DNA of 64,000 nucleotides from Streptomyces physcomitrii (GCF_012273655.1 NZ_JAAWWP010000016.1:1-64000); one strand, 5' to 3'; positions 8,059 through 16,278 are shown, counted from the stretch's first letter. Program-made: numbers and translations. Notes: generated by a model not told the origin, from the sequence alone.

Positions 8059-8804
8059 GGCCGCGGCTCCGGTCGCAGCCGCAGTCCGGCCATGCCGCCG
8101 TCCACGGCGAGCGCGGTGCCGGTGACCGTTGCCGCCGCCGGGCTCGCCAGGTAGACGATGGCGGCGGCGACCTCCTCGGGACCGACCAGGCGCCCGGTGG
8201 GCTGGCGGGCGCTCAGCGCGCGGCGTTCGGCGGCGGGGTCCTCGGCGGCGTCCAGGAGCCGCCCCACCCAGGGGGTGTCCACGGTGCCGGGGTTGACGCA
8301 GTTGACGCGGATGCCCTCGCGGACGTGGTCGGCGGCCATGGCCAGGGTCAGCGAGAGGACCGCGCCCTTGCTCGCCGAGTACAGGGCGCGCTGCGGCAGT
8401 CCCGCGGTCGCGGCGATGGAGCAGGTGTTGACGATCGCGGCGTGCGGGGAGCGCCGCAGCTGGGGCAGGGCGGCACGGCTGGTGCGGACGATGCCGAGGA
8501 CGTTCACGTCCAGGACCCGGTGCCACATCTCGTCGGGGTTGTCCTCGACGGTGCCGGCCGCCCCGATGCCCGCGTTGTTGACCAGGACGTCGATCCCGCC
8601 GAGCGCCGCCGCGGCGTCCGCGACCGCCGTACGCACCGACGCGTCGTCGGCGACGTCGGCGGTGAAGCCGAGGGGCGCCGCGCCCGGGTCGAGGTCGAGC
8701 ACGGCCACCCGGGCGCCCCGGGCGGCGAGCGCCCGCGCGGTGGCCTCGCCGATGCCGGAACCGCCGCCGGTGACCAGGGCCCGTACTCCGCTGAGCTCTG
8801 TCAT
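8055..8804 (-). CDS. SDR dehydrogenase, predicted 2-keto-3-deoxy-L-fuconate 4-dehydrogenase
   Basis: This 249-residue classical short-chain dehydrogenase has TGGGSGIG at residues 12-19, an Asp-containing NAD-type pocket (LDLDP), NNAG at about 76-79, Ser129 and Tyr142-x-x-x-Lys146 (YSASK). In the L-fucose pathway described in Xanthomonas, an SDR oxidises 2-keto-3-deoxy-L-fuconate to 2,4-diketo-3-deoxy-L-fuconate; this gene sits next to the dehydratase that makes that substrate. It begins 4 nt after the dehydratase stop and overlaps the next gene. The reverse assignment with the aldo/keto reductase (which one handles fucose) is possible. Confidence 0.88.
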   Translation of the reverse strand: MTELSGVRALVTGGGSGIGEATARALAARGARVAVLDLDPGAAPLGFTADVADDASVRTAVADAAAALGGIDVLVNNAGIGAAGTVEDNPDEMWHRVLDVNVLGIVRTSRAALPQLRRSPHAAIVNTCSIAATAGLPQRALYSASKGAVLSLTLAMAADHVREGIRVNCVNPGTVDTPWVGRLLDAAEDPAAERRALSARQPTGRLVGPEEVAAAIVYLASPAAATVTGTALAVDGGMAGLRLRPEPRP

Positions 8805-8808
8805 GTCC

Positions 8809-10131
8809 CTACCGTCCTTCCGTGAGAGCGTCCGCCGCCCAGAACACGCCGTCCGGGTAGCGGTAGGTGTCCAGTGAGCGCGGGTGCATCTGCGCCGAGA
8901 AGCCGGGCGCGGTGGGCGCGAGGTAGTGGCCGCGGGCCAGGGCCACCGGGGTCACGAAGTGCTCGTGCAGATGGTCGACGTACTCGATGACCCGGTTCTC
9001 GGTGGTGGCGGAGAGGGCGAGGTAGTCGAACATCGAGAGGTGCTGGACGAGTTCGCACAGGCCCACGCCGCCCGCGTGCGGGCAGACCGGCACCCCGAAC
9101 TTCGCGGCGAGCAGCAGGATCGCCAGGTTCTCGTTGACCCCGCCGACGCGGGCGGAGTCGAGCTGGAGCACGTCGATGGCCCCGGCCTGGAGCAGCTGCT
9201 TGAAGACGATGCGGTTCTGCACGTGCTCGCCGGTGGCGACCTTGACCGGGGCGACGGCGCGGCGCACCGCGGCGTGCCCGAGGACGTCGTCCGGGCTGGT
9301 CGGCTCCTCGATCCAGTACGGGTCGAACTCGGCGAGCGCCTTGGTCCACTCGATGGCCTCGGCCACGCTCCACCGCTGGTTGGCGTCGACGGCCATCCGG
9401 ATGTCCGGGCCGATCACCTGCCGGGCGACCCGGCAGCGCCGGATGTCGTCCTCCAGGTCGGCGCCCACCTTCAGCTTGATCTGGGTGAAGCCGTCGGCGA
9501 GCGCCTGGCGGGCGAGCCTGCTGAGCTTCTCGTCGCTGTAGCCGAGCCAGCCGGGCGAGGTGGTGTACGCCGGGTAGCCCCGCTCCCGCAGCAGGGCCTC
9601 GCGCTCCGTGCGGCCCCGGCGGCCCGCGCGCAGCAGCTCCTCGGCCTCGGCCGGGGTGAGCGCGTCGGTGAGGTAGCGGAAGTCGACCTGGGAGACCAGC
9701 CAGTCCGGTTCGGCGTCGGCGAGGAAGGCCCACAGCGGCTTGCCCGCGCGCTTGGCCGCCAGGTCCCAGACCGCGTTGACCACGGCGCCGATCGCCATGT
9801 GCATCACGCCCTTCTCCGGGCCGAGCCAGCGCAGTTGGCTGTCCCCGATCAGGTCCCGGTTGAGGGTGCCGGGGTCCGCGCACAGGGCCGCGACCTCCCG
9901 GCCGAGGACATGCTCGCGCAGCGCGTTGATCGCGGCGACCTGGACCTCGTTGCCGCGTCCGATGGTGAAGGTGAAGCCGTGCCCCTCCAGGCCGTCGGCG
10001 GCGTCGGTGCGCACGACCACGTAGGCGGCGGAGTAGTCGGGATCGGGGTTCATGGCGTCCGAGCCGTCCAGCTCCCGGGAGGTCGGGAACCGGATGTCGA
10101 AGGTGTCGAGTGCGGTGATCCGCGCGGTCAC
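8809..10131 (-). CDS. L-fuconate dehydratase (enolase superfamily)
   Basis: At 440 residues and with the opening DTFDIRFPTS...LDGSDAMN...DPDYSAAYVV, this matches L-fuconate dehydratase closely as I know the family. The KxK base motif is K219-L-K221 (TQIKLKVG), followed by metal ligands in MAVDANQRW, IEEPTSPDD and ATGEHVQNR. It should convert L-fuconate to 2-keto-3-deoxy-L-fuconate with Mg2+ in the cytoplasm. This is the most specific marker that the operon is for L-fucose rather than L-rhamnose. The start is GTG, 19 nt downstream of the preceding hydrolase stop. Confidence 0.94.
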   Translation of the reverse strand: MTARITALDTFDIRFPTSRELDGSDAMNPDPDYSAAYVVVRTDAADGLEGHGFTFTIGRGNEVQVAAINALREHVLGREVAALCADPGTLNRDLIGDSQLRWLGPEKGVMHMAIGAVVNAVWDLAAKRAGKPLWAFLADAEPDWLVSQVDFRYLTDALTPAEAEELLRAGRRGRTEREALLRERGYPAYTTSPGWLGYSDEKLSRLARQALADGFTQIKLKVGADLEDDIRRCRVARQVIGPDIRMAVDANQRWSVAEAIEWTKALAEFDPYWIEEPTSPDDVLGHAAVRRAVAPVKVATGEHVQNRIVFKQLLQAGAIDVLQLDSARVGGVNENLAILLLAAKFGVPVCPHAGGVGLCELVQHLSMFDYLALSATTENRVIEYVDHLHEHFVTPVALARGHYLAPTAPGFSAQMHPRSLDTYRYPDGVFWAADALTEGR

Positions 10132-10150
10132 GGAGTTCTCCTCGTTCTCT

Positions 10151-11002
10151 TCAGGCCCGGGCGAAGGTCTGGCGCTGGCGGCCGAGGCCGTCGATGCCCA
10201 GCTCGACGCTGTCTCCCGGGCGCAGGTAGGGAGTTCCGGGCAGACCGAGGGCGACTCCGGCCGGGGTGCCCGTGTTGATGACGTCTCCGGGGCGCAGGAC
10301 CATGTACTGGCTCAGGTACCAGAGGACGTGGGCGACGTCGAAGATCATGTTCCTGGTGTTGCCGTCCTGGCGCCGGACGCCGTTGACGGACAGGCGCAGC
10401 CCGAGGGCCTGGGGGTCGGTGATCTCCTCGGGGGTGACCAGCCACGGCCCGAGCGGATTGAAGGTCTCGCAGGACTTCCCGAGGTCCCACTGACCGGAGT
10501 GCTCCAGCTGGAACGCGCGCTCGGAGACGTCGTTGCTGACGGCGTATCCGGCGACGGCGGCGAGGGCCTCGGCGGGGCTTTCGAGATAGCGGGCCTCCCG
10601 GCCGAGGACGACCGCGAGTTCCACCTCCCAGTCGGTCTTGGCGGAGCCGCGCGGGATGAGCACGGTGTCCTCGGGTCCGACGACGGTGCCCGGGTCCTTG
10701 AGGAAGACCACCGGCCGCGGCGGGATCGCGGCGCCGGTCTCCTCGGCGTGGTCGCGGTAGTTGAGCCCGATGCAGACGATCTTGCCGGGCCGGGCCACGG
10801 GGGCGCCGATCCGCAGCCCCCGCGGGTCCAGCTCCGGCAGGGTGCCCGCGGCCAGGGCGGCGGCCACCCGGGCCGGGCCGTCCGCGGCGAGGAAGGCGCC
10901 GTCGATGTCCCCGGTGATCCCGGACAGGTCGCGCAGGGCGCCCTCGGCGTCCAGTACGGCGGGGCGTTCGGAGCCGGTCCGGCCCACCCGAAGCAGCTTC
11001 AT
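10151..11002 (-). CDS. FAH-family hydrolase, predicted 2,4-diketo-3-deoxy-L-fuconate hydrolase
   Basis: The 283-residue protein has the fumarylacetoacetate hydrolase fold: NYRDHAEETG, the metal-ligand segment DWEVELAVVLG, SNDVSERAFQ and the C-terminal INTGTPAGVALG motif. In the diketo-hydrolase branch of L-fucose catabolism this family splits 2,4-diketo-3-deoxy-L-fuconate into pyruvate and L-lactate. It is the first gene of the ten-gene operon, which fits the need to avoid accumulation of the diketo acid. ATG at 11002 begins the conserved MKLLRVG domain; longer in-frame starts run into the promoter and operator and are rejected. Confidence 0.9.
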   Translation of the reverse strand: MKLLRVGRTGSERPAVLDAEGALRDLSGITGDIDGAFLAADGPARVAAALAAGTLPELDPRGLRIGAPVARPGKIVCIGLNYRDHAEETGAAIPPRPVVFLKDPGTVVGPEDTVLIPRGSAKTDWEVELAVVLGREARYLESPAEALAAVAGYAVSNDVSERAFQLEHSGQWDLGKSCETFNPLGPWLVTPEEITDPQALGLRLSVNGVRRQDGNTRNMIFDVAHVLWYLSQYMVLRPGDVINTGTPAGVALGLPGTPYLRPGDSVELGIDGLGRQRQTFARA

Positions 11003-11054
11003 CGCGCGGCTCCTCGTCTGTCGGGAGGGCCTGACTGCCGCCGGAGAGCAGCCG

Positions 11055-11075
11055 ACAAGACCTCCGATGTTTTGT
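11055..11075. promoter_or_regulatory. Operator-like inverted repeat at fucose operon start
   Basis: A 21-bp imperfect palindrome (ACAAgACcTC-C-GATGTTTTGT, 8 of 10 pairs matching) shares the core TCCGATG with two sites near the ABC promoter. It lies directly downstream of the predicted -10 box, where a repressor would block initiation. The FadR-type regulator at 15543 is the likely binder; this is inference. Confidence 0.55.
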
Positions 11076-11087
11076 GGGAATGTCGGG

Positions 11088-11116
11088 ACTCTACGACCGA
11101 TCGCTGGTGCTGGCAA
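11088..11116 (-). promoter_or_regulatory. Promoter of the fucose catabolic operon
   Basis: On the minus strand TTGCCA and TAGAGT are spaced by 17 nt, a good match to the main vegetative sigma consensus in Streptomyces. Transcription should start near 11081, leaving a leader of about 80 nt that contains the operator. Confidence 0.6.
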
Positions 11117-11364
11117 GCAGTTCACCGCCGGGCGCTCGCAGCCCGTACCTCCCTTGTGTGGGTGGGAAATTGCCTGCTGGGCCGGGAAGTCGGCCTTGTT
11201 CGCCGTGACGTGCGCAGGAAATTTTCCCAGTGCTCCCCGGAGTCAGGCATCGGAGGAATGAGGCGGGACCCGCGTGGTCGCCGAGGTGTGTCCGTCGTCC
11301 GGCGGGCACACCTGTCCCGCGGCGAAGAAGTCGCAGGTCAGACGGCTCTTCCATCGCCGCCATT

Positions 11365-11373
11365 CATCCGATG
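11365..11373. promoter_or_regulatory. Additional CATCCGATG operator-like site
   Basis: CATCCGATG (CATC-C-GATG, a 9-bp palindrome) followed by ACTC is identical at 11 positions to the copy at 11548. It lies 128 bp upstream of the ABC promoter and could be an auxiliary site. Confidence 0.4.
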
Positions 11374-11500
11374 ACTCATTCTGCATCCATGGGCCTCGTC
11401 TGTATACATCCCATGGCGGAGGAACTGCTTCCGGTGTTCTGGCGGGCCGTGGACGGAGCTGGGCCCTGCCCACATTGCCGAATCGTTCCCGGTGCCCCTA

Positions 11501-11530
11501 TTGCCAGCGGAGGGCATCCAAACGTAACGT
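11501..11530 (+). promoter_or_regulatory. Promoter of the ABC sugar importer operon
   Basis: TTGCCA and TAACGT are spaced by 18 nt. The -35 box is identical to that of the divergent fucose operon, and the operator copy at 11548-11556 follows just after the expected start point. Confidence 0.5.
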
Positions 11531-11547
11531 CCACGACCACAGCGATA

Positions 11548-11556
11548 CATCCGATG
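11548..11556. promoter_or_regulatory. Operator-like CATCCGATG site at ABC importer promoter
   Basis: Same CATCCGATGACTC sequence as at 11365, located about 18 nt past the predicted -10 box, mirroring the operator position at the divergent promoter. Confidence 0.5.
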
Positions 11557-11638
11557 ACTCGGTTGAGCGGCGACGCTCCCGCGGCACGGATCCGCCCGAG
11601 CCGCCCCCTGGACACATCCCCCGAGAGGACCACGGACG

Positions 11639-12682
11639 ATGAAGCCTCGTACCGCCCGCGTCTTTGCCGCTGTCGCCGCGGCCGGACTGCTCACCGCGGC
11701 CGCCACCGCCTGCAACCGCGACGGCAGCGACGGCGGCGGCAAGCCCTCGATCGGGATCGACCTGCCCCGGGCCGACTCCGACTTCTGGAACGCCTACGCC
11801 GACTACATCAAGGCGGACGTGAAGGCGGGCGGCCTCAACACCCAGCCGGTCAGCAACTCGCAGAACGACGTGACCAAGCTGATCAGCAATGTGCAGGTGA
11901 TGGAGCAGACCGGGGCCGAGGCCGTGGTGATGGCGCCGCAGGACACCGGGGCGATCACCAGCACCCTCGACCGCCTCGCCAAGAAGAAGATCCCGGTGGT
12001 CAGCGTCGACACCCGGCCCGACAAGGGCGAGGTCTACATGGTGGTGCGCGCCGACAACAAGGCCTACGGCACCAAGTCCTGCGAGTACCTCGGCAAGCAG
12101 CTCGGCGGCAAGGGCAAGGTGGCCGAACTGCAGGGCGATCTGACCTCGATCAACGGGCGCGAGCGCTCCGAGGCCTTCGCCGCCTGCATGAAGAAGAGGT
12201 TCCCGAGGATCAGGGTCTTCGAGCTGCCCACCAACTGGGACGGCGCGGTCGCCTCCAGCAAGCTGCAGACCCTGCTCTCCCAGCACCGCGACCTGAACGG
12301 CGTCTACATGCAGGCCGGTGGCGTCTTCCTGCAGCCGACGCTCTCCCTGCTGCGGCAGAAGGCACTGCTGAAGCCCGCGGGCGCCGAGGGCCACATCACG
12401 GTCATCTCCAACGACGGCATCCCGCAGGAGTTCGCGGCCATCCGCAAGGGCGAGATCGACGCCACCATCTCGCAGCCCGCCGACCTCTACTCCAAGTACG
12501 CGCTGCACTACGCCCAGGCCGCCGCCGAGGGCAAGACCTTCGAGCCGGGTCCCACCGACCACCACTCGGAGATCGTCAAGATCCCCGGCGGCCTGGAGGA
12601 CCAGCTGCCGGCGCCCCTGGTGACCAAGGAGAACGTCGACGACCAGGAGCTGTGGGGCAACTCCGTCGACAAGAAGAAGTGA
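11639..12682 (+). CDS. Sugar ABC transporter substrate-binding lipoprotein
   Basis: The 347-residue protein has a lipoprotein signal peptide: a basic start, a hydrophobic run, and a lipobox-like ATAC with Cys25 as the acylated residue. The mature part is a type I periplasmic-binding fold of the RbsB class (DFWNAYADYIK, QTGAEAVVMAPQDTGAI, VSVDTRPDKGE). It should capture a sugar outside the membrane and deliver it to the permease and ATPase encoded next. GAGAGGA precedes the ATG. Because the cluster encodes an intracellular fucosidase, the ligand may be L-fucose or a small fucoside; the sequence does not decide. Confidence 0.92.
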   Translation: MKPRTARVFAAVAAAGLLTAAATACNRDGSDGGGKPSIGIDLPRADSDFWNAYADYIKADVKAGGLNTQPVSNSQNDVTKLISNVQVMEQTGAEAVVMAPQDTGAITSTLDRLAKKKIPVVSVDTRPDKGEVYMVVRADNKAYGTKSCEYLGKQLGGKGKVAELQGDLTSINGRERSEAFAACMKKRFPRIRVFELPTNWDGAVASSKLQTLLSQHRDLNGVYMQAGGVFLQPTLSLLRQKALLKPAGAEGHITVISNDGIPQEFAAIRKGEIDATISQPADLYSKYALHYAQAAAEGKTFEPGPTDHHSEIVKIPGGLEDQLPAPLVTKENVDDQELWGNSVDKKK

Positions 12683-12706
12683 CGGCGGCCCGCCCGGACC
12701 ACCGAC

Positions 12707-12760
12707 AGACCCACCGACCCGCAGAGACCCACTGATCCACAGAGACCCACCGACCCACAG
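12707..12760 (+). repeat. Three tandem 18-bp repeats
   Basis: Three adjacent units of the form AGACCCACyGAyCCrCAG (12707-12724, 12725-12742, 12743-12760) fill the gap between the binding-protein and ATPase genes and end 16 nt before the next start. They may only be a slippage product, or may separate expression of the first gene from the rest. Confidence 0.7.
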
Positions 12761-12776
12761 AAAGGACGGCCCCGTC

Positions 12777-14354
12777 ATGCCGGACACGGTGACTGCCGCC
12801 GCGGTGCCCGTGGTCGAGGCGGCCGGAATCTCCAAGCGCTTCGGAGCGACCGTCGCCCTCAGCGACGCCCGGATCGCCGTCGCCCCCGGGGAGTCGCACG
12901 CCCTGGTCGGCCGCAACGGCGCCGGGAAGTCGACCCTGGTCTCGCTGCTCACCGGGATCCAGCGGCCCGACACCGGAACCCTGCGCTTCTCCGGCGAACC
13001 CGCCCCCGCCTACGGCGACACCGACGCCTGGCGCGCCAAGGTCGCCTGCGTCTACCAGAAGTCGATGGTCGTCGGCGAACTGACCGTCGCCGAGAACCTC
13101 TTCCTGCACCGCCAGAGCACCAGCGGCCTGCGGCCCATCCGCTGGCGGGAGCTGCGCCGCCGCGCCGCCGACCTGCTCGCCGAGTACAGCGTGGACGTGG
13201 ACCCCACCCGCAAGGTCAGGGAACTGACCGTCGAGCAGCGGCAGTTCGTGGAGATCGCCCGGGCGCTCTCCTTCGGCGCCCGGTTCATCGTCCTCGACGA
13301 GCCGACCGCCCGCCTCGACGCCCGCGGCATCGAGCGCCTCTTCACCCGGCTCCGCGACCTCCAACGGCAGGGCGTGGCCTTCCTGTTCATCTCGCACCAC
13401 CTCCAGGAGGTGTACGAGCTGTGCGCGAGCGTCACCGTCTACCGCGACGCCCGGCATGTGCTCACCGCCCCCGTCGCCGCACTCGGCCACGACGACCTCG
13501 TCGAGGCGATGACCGGCGAGAGCGCCGCAAGACCCGCCCCCGGGCGCAAGACCCGGCCGCTGCCCGCCGACGCCCCCGAGGTGCTCAGGGTCAGCGGACT
13601 CGCCTACGGGGACCACTTCTCGGGGGTCTCGCTCTCGGTGCGCTCCGGTGAGGTGGTGGGCCTCGCCGGGGCCGCCGCCAGCGGCTGCGTCCAGGTCGGC
13701 GAGACCGTCGCCGGGCTGCACCGGGCCGCCGCCGGGAGCGTCGAGGTGGCCGGGCGCCGGGTGCGCAACGGCGATGTGCCCGCCGCCCTGGCGGCCGGGG
13801 TCGGCTTCGTCCCCGAGGACCGGCACCTGCAGGGGCTCGTCCACCACCGCAGCGTCGCGGAGAACGCCACGCTCACCGTCAACGACCAGCTCGGCCCGTA
13901 CGGCACCGTGCTGCCCTCGCGCACCCGCGCCTTCGCCCGGCGGATGATCGCCGAACTCGACGTCAAGACGCCGGACGCCTCGACCCCGGTCTCCGCGCTC
14001 TCCGGCGGCAACCAGCAGAAGGTCGTGGTGGCCCGGGCGCTGGCCACCGACCCGCACGTACTGATCGCGATCCGCCCCACCAACGGGGTGGACGTGAAGT
14101 CCAAGGAGTTCCTGCTCCGCCGGATCCGGCAGATCGCCGAGGAGGGCCGCGGCGCGGTCGTCGTCTCCGACGAGCTGGACGACCTGCGCGGCTGCGACCG
14201 CGTCCTGACCATGTTCCACGGCCGGATGGGGCCCGAGTTCCGCCGGGGCTGGAGCGACGAGCAACTCGTCGCCGCCATGGAGGGCATGTCCGGACCGGAC
14301 GCCGGGAGCGGGCACAGCCACCACAGGAAGGAAAGCGATGTCCGTCACGACTGA
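12777..14354 (+). CDS. Sugar ABC transporter ATPase (two fused nucleotide-binding domains)
   Basis: This 525-residue RbsA-type protein contains two ATPase domains. The first has an intact Walker A (GRNGAGKS, about residues 42-49) and Walker B (FIVLDEPTA) but a degenerate signature (LTVEQRQ). The second has the signature LSGGNQQK but a degenerate Walker A (GAAASGCVQ) and a Walker B in which the usual LDEPT is replaced by AIRPT. So only one composite site looks hydrolytic. RbsA-type proteins are often asymmetric in this way. The gene overlaps the permease gene by 17 nt. It energises uptake by the importer. Confidence 0.92.
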   Translation: MPDTVTAAAVPVVEAAGISKRFGATVALSDARIAVAPGESHALVGRNGAGKSTLVSLLTGIQRPDTGTLRFSGEPAPAYGDTDAWRAKVACVYQKSMVVGELTVAENLFLHRQSTSGLRPIRWRELRRRAADLLAEYSVDVDPTRKVRELTVEQRQFVEIARALSFGARFIVLDEPTARLDARGIERLFTRLRDLQRQGVAFLFISHHLQEVYELCASVTVYRDARHVLTAPVAALGHDDLVEAMTGESAARPAPGRKTRPLPADAPEVLRVSGLAYGDHFSGVSLSVRSGEVVGLAGAAASGCVQVGETVAGLHRAAAGSVEVAGRRVRNGDVPAALAAGVGFVPEDRHLQGLVHHRSVAENATLTVNDQLGPYGTVLPSRTRAFARRMIAELDVKTPDASTPVSALSGGNQQKVVVARALATDPHVLIAIRPTNGVDVKSKEFLLRRIRQIAEEGRGAVVVSDELDDLRGCDRVLTMFHGRMGPEFRRGWSDEQLVAAMEGMSGPDAGSGHSHHRKESDVRHD

Positions 14355-15375
14355 CCTCAACGCACCGGAGCGCGGACCGGGCGTCAAGGAGACGGGCCGC
14401 GGCGGGCGGCGGATCGACTTCGCGCGGTACCGCGACCTCTCCCTGGTCCCGGTGCTGCTCGTGCTCTGCCTGATCGGCTTCATCGTCTCCCCGGCCTTCC
14501 TGACCACCGACAACCTGCTCGGGGTGGCCCAGCAGTCCACCGAGCTGAGCCTGCTCGTGCTGGCCGCCGCGCTGATCCTGATCGTCGGCCGGATGGACCT
14601 CTCCCTGGAGTCGACCATCGGCCTCGCCCCGGTGATCGCGGTCTGGCTGGTGCTGCCCGACGCGGGCCGCTTCGCGGGCCTCGGGCTGCTGCCGGTGTGG
14701 ACGGCGATCCCGCTCTGCCTGCTCGTCGGCGCCGCCGTCGGCGCCCTCAACGGCTTCCTCATCCTGAAGCTGCGGCTCAACGGCTTCATCGTCACGCTCG
14801 GCGGGCTCACCATGCTGCGCGGACTCCAGGTCGCCATCTCCAAGGGCAAGTCCATCGTCGACGTACCGCCCTCCTTCCAGTACCTCGGCAGCGCCACCTG
14901 GCTCGGGGTGCAGGCCGCGATCTGGATCTGCGTGATCCTCTTCGCCCTCGGCGGCTGCGCGCTCGCCTGGCTGCGGCACGGGCGCGCCCTGTACGCGATC
15001 GGCGGCAACCCGGAGGCGGCCCGCGCGGCGGGGATCCGGGTCGACCGGCTCACCTGGACCGTGCTCATCATCGGCAGCGTGCTCGCCGCCTTCGCCGGGA
15101 TCCTCTACACCGGCCACTACGGCTCCATCTCGGCCGACCAGGGCAACGGCTGGATCTTCCAGGTCTTCGCCGCCACCGTGATCGGCGGGGTCAGCCTCAA
15201 CGGCGGCCGCGGCACCCTCTTCGGCGCCCTGACCGGCGTCCTCACCCTGCAACTCGTCGTCAACGTCATGACGCTGGCCGGGGTGCCGCCGCTGTGGAAC
15301 CAGTTCCTCAACGGCGCCATCATCATCGTCGCGCTGATCATCTCCCGCTTCGCCTCCGGCGAGAAGCAGGAGTAG
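14338..15375 (+). CDS. Sugar ABC transporter permease (RbsC type)
   Basis: The 345-residue membrane protein has 8-10 hydrophobic segments and the RbsC-type motifs GRMDLSLES, LNGFIVTLGGLTMLRG and the cytoplasmic coupling loop AIGGNPEAARAAGIRVDR. A single permease gene implies a homodimer in the membrane. Its start lies inside the end of the ATPase gene, so translation is coupled. A strong hairpin follows the stop. Confidence 0.92.
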   Translation: MSVTTDLNAPERGPGVKETGRGGRRIDFARYRDLSLVPVLLVLCLIGFIVSPAFLTTDNLLGVAQQSTELSLLVLAAALILIVGRMDLSLESTIGLAPVIAVWLVLPDAGRFAGLGLLPVWTAIPLCLLVGAAVGALNGFLILKLRLNGFIVTLGGLTMLRGLQVAISKGKSIVDVPPSFQYLGSATWLGVQAAIWICVILFALGGCALAWLRHGRALYAIGGNPEAARAAGIRVDRLTWTVLIIGSVLAAFAGILYTGHYGSISADQGNGWIFQVFAATVIGGVSLNGGRGTLFGALTGVLTLQLVVNVMTLAGVPPLWNQFLNGAIIIVALIISRFASGEKQE

Positions 15376-15388
15376 CCGGACCCCTCGC

Positions 15389-15425
15389 CGCCGCCCGGTC
15401 CGCCCTCCGCGGCGACCGGGCGGCG
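15389..15425 (+). terminator. Hairpin terminator after ABC importer
   Basis: A perfect 12-bp stem (CGCCGCCCGGTC with GACCGGGCGGCG) and a 13-nt loop lies 14 nt after the permease stop. It has no T-run. It separates the importer from the regulator gene, though read-through is possible. Confidence 0.6.
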
Positions 15426-15542
15426 CCGTTCGCGGTACGGTTCCGCAGCCGCCCGCGGCAGGTGCGCGGCGGCCGTCCACACCCCTCGCCCCGGGCTCCG
15501 CCTGGCTATGCTGAGGGCAGTTCAGGTCCAGGGAGGATCCGC

Positions 15543-16247
15543 GTGCCGGTCACCGACGAGGCGATCGAGAAGATCAAGGGAATGATCGTCAGCGGTGAGC
15601 TGCGCCCCGGGATGCGGCTGCCCAAGGAGGCCGACCTCGCCGAGCGGCTCGGCCTCTCCCGCAACTCGCTGCGCGAGGCCGTCAAGGCGCTCTCCCTGAT
15701 CCGGGTGCTCGATGTCCGCCAGGGCGACGGCACCTATGTGACCAGCCTCGAACCGCGGCTGCTCCTGGACGCCCTCGGCTTCGTCGTCGACTTCCACCAG
15801 GACGACACCGTCCTGGAGTTCCTGGAGGTACGCCGCATCCTGGAGCCGCAGGCCGCCGCCATGGCCGCCCGCGCGATGCCGGACGCCGAGATCACCGAGC
15901 TGCGCCGGGTCCTGGACAGCCTGCCGCCGGACGCCTCCCTCGACCAACTCATCGACAACGACCTGGAGTTCCACCGCAAGCTGGCCCTCGGCTCCGGCAA
16001 TACGGTGCTCTGCTCGCTGCTCGACGGGCTCAGCGGGCCCACCACCCGGGCCCGGGTCTGGCGCGGGCTCACCGAGGAGGGCGCGGTGGCCCGTACCGTC
16101 GAGCAGCACCGCGCGATCTGCGATGCCGTCGCCTCCCGCCGGCCGGACCTGGCCCAGGCCTGGGCGACGGTGCACATCGCCGGGGTCGAGGAGTGGCTGC
16201 GCCAGATGCTCGGCTCCGCGGACTCGGCGCTGCCGCCGACCTCGTAG
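15543..16247 (+). CDS. GntR-family regulator, FadR/FCD subfamily (predicted fucose regulator)
   Basis: The 234-residue protein has an N-terminal winged helix (RLPKEADLAERLGLSRNSLREAVKALSL, in residues 20-50) and an all-helical FCD ligand domain (about 80-220, with DNDLEFHRKLA and EQHRAICDAV carrying the usual metal-site histidines). Starts at GTG 15543 behind AGGGAGGA. FadR-type regulators commonly sense sugar acids or keto acids. Placed at the end of the importer side, it is the obvious candidate to bind the CCGATG sites in the divergent region and respond to a fucose-pathway intermediate; that is inferred. Confidence 0.9.
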   Translation: MPVTDEAIEKIKGMIVSGELRPGMRLPKEADLAERLGLSRNSLREAVKALSLIRVLDVRQGDGTYVTSLEPRLLLDALGFVVDFHQDDTVLEFLEVRRILEPQAAAMAARAMPDAEITELRRVLDSLPPDASLDQLIDNDLEFHRKLALGSGNTVLCSLLDGLSGPTTRARVWRGLTEEGAVARTVEQHRAICDAVASRRPDLAQAWATVHIAGVEEWLRQMLGSADSALPPTS

Positions 16248-16278
16248 CCGCCCCTCCCGGACCCCGGCGTCCCGGCCG

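Larger units (their letters stand above)
11003..11638. promoter_or_regulatory. Divergent control region between fucose operon and ABC importer
   Basis: This 636-bp gene-free stretch is lower in GC than its surroundings and holds a minus-strand promoter (11088-11116) with an operator (11055-11075), a plus-strand promoter (11501-11530) with an operator (11548-11556), and a further CATCCGATG copy at 11365-11373. Several open frames cross it but none has a recognisable product or coding bias. Confidence 0.7.
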
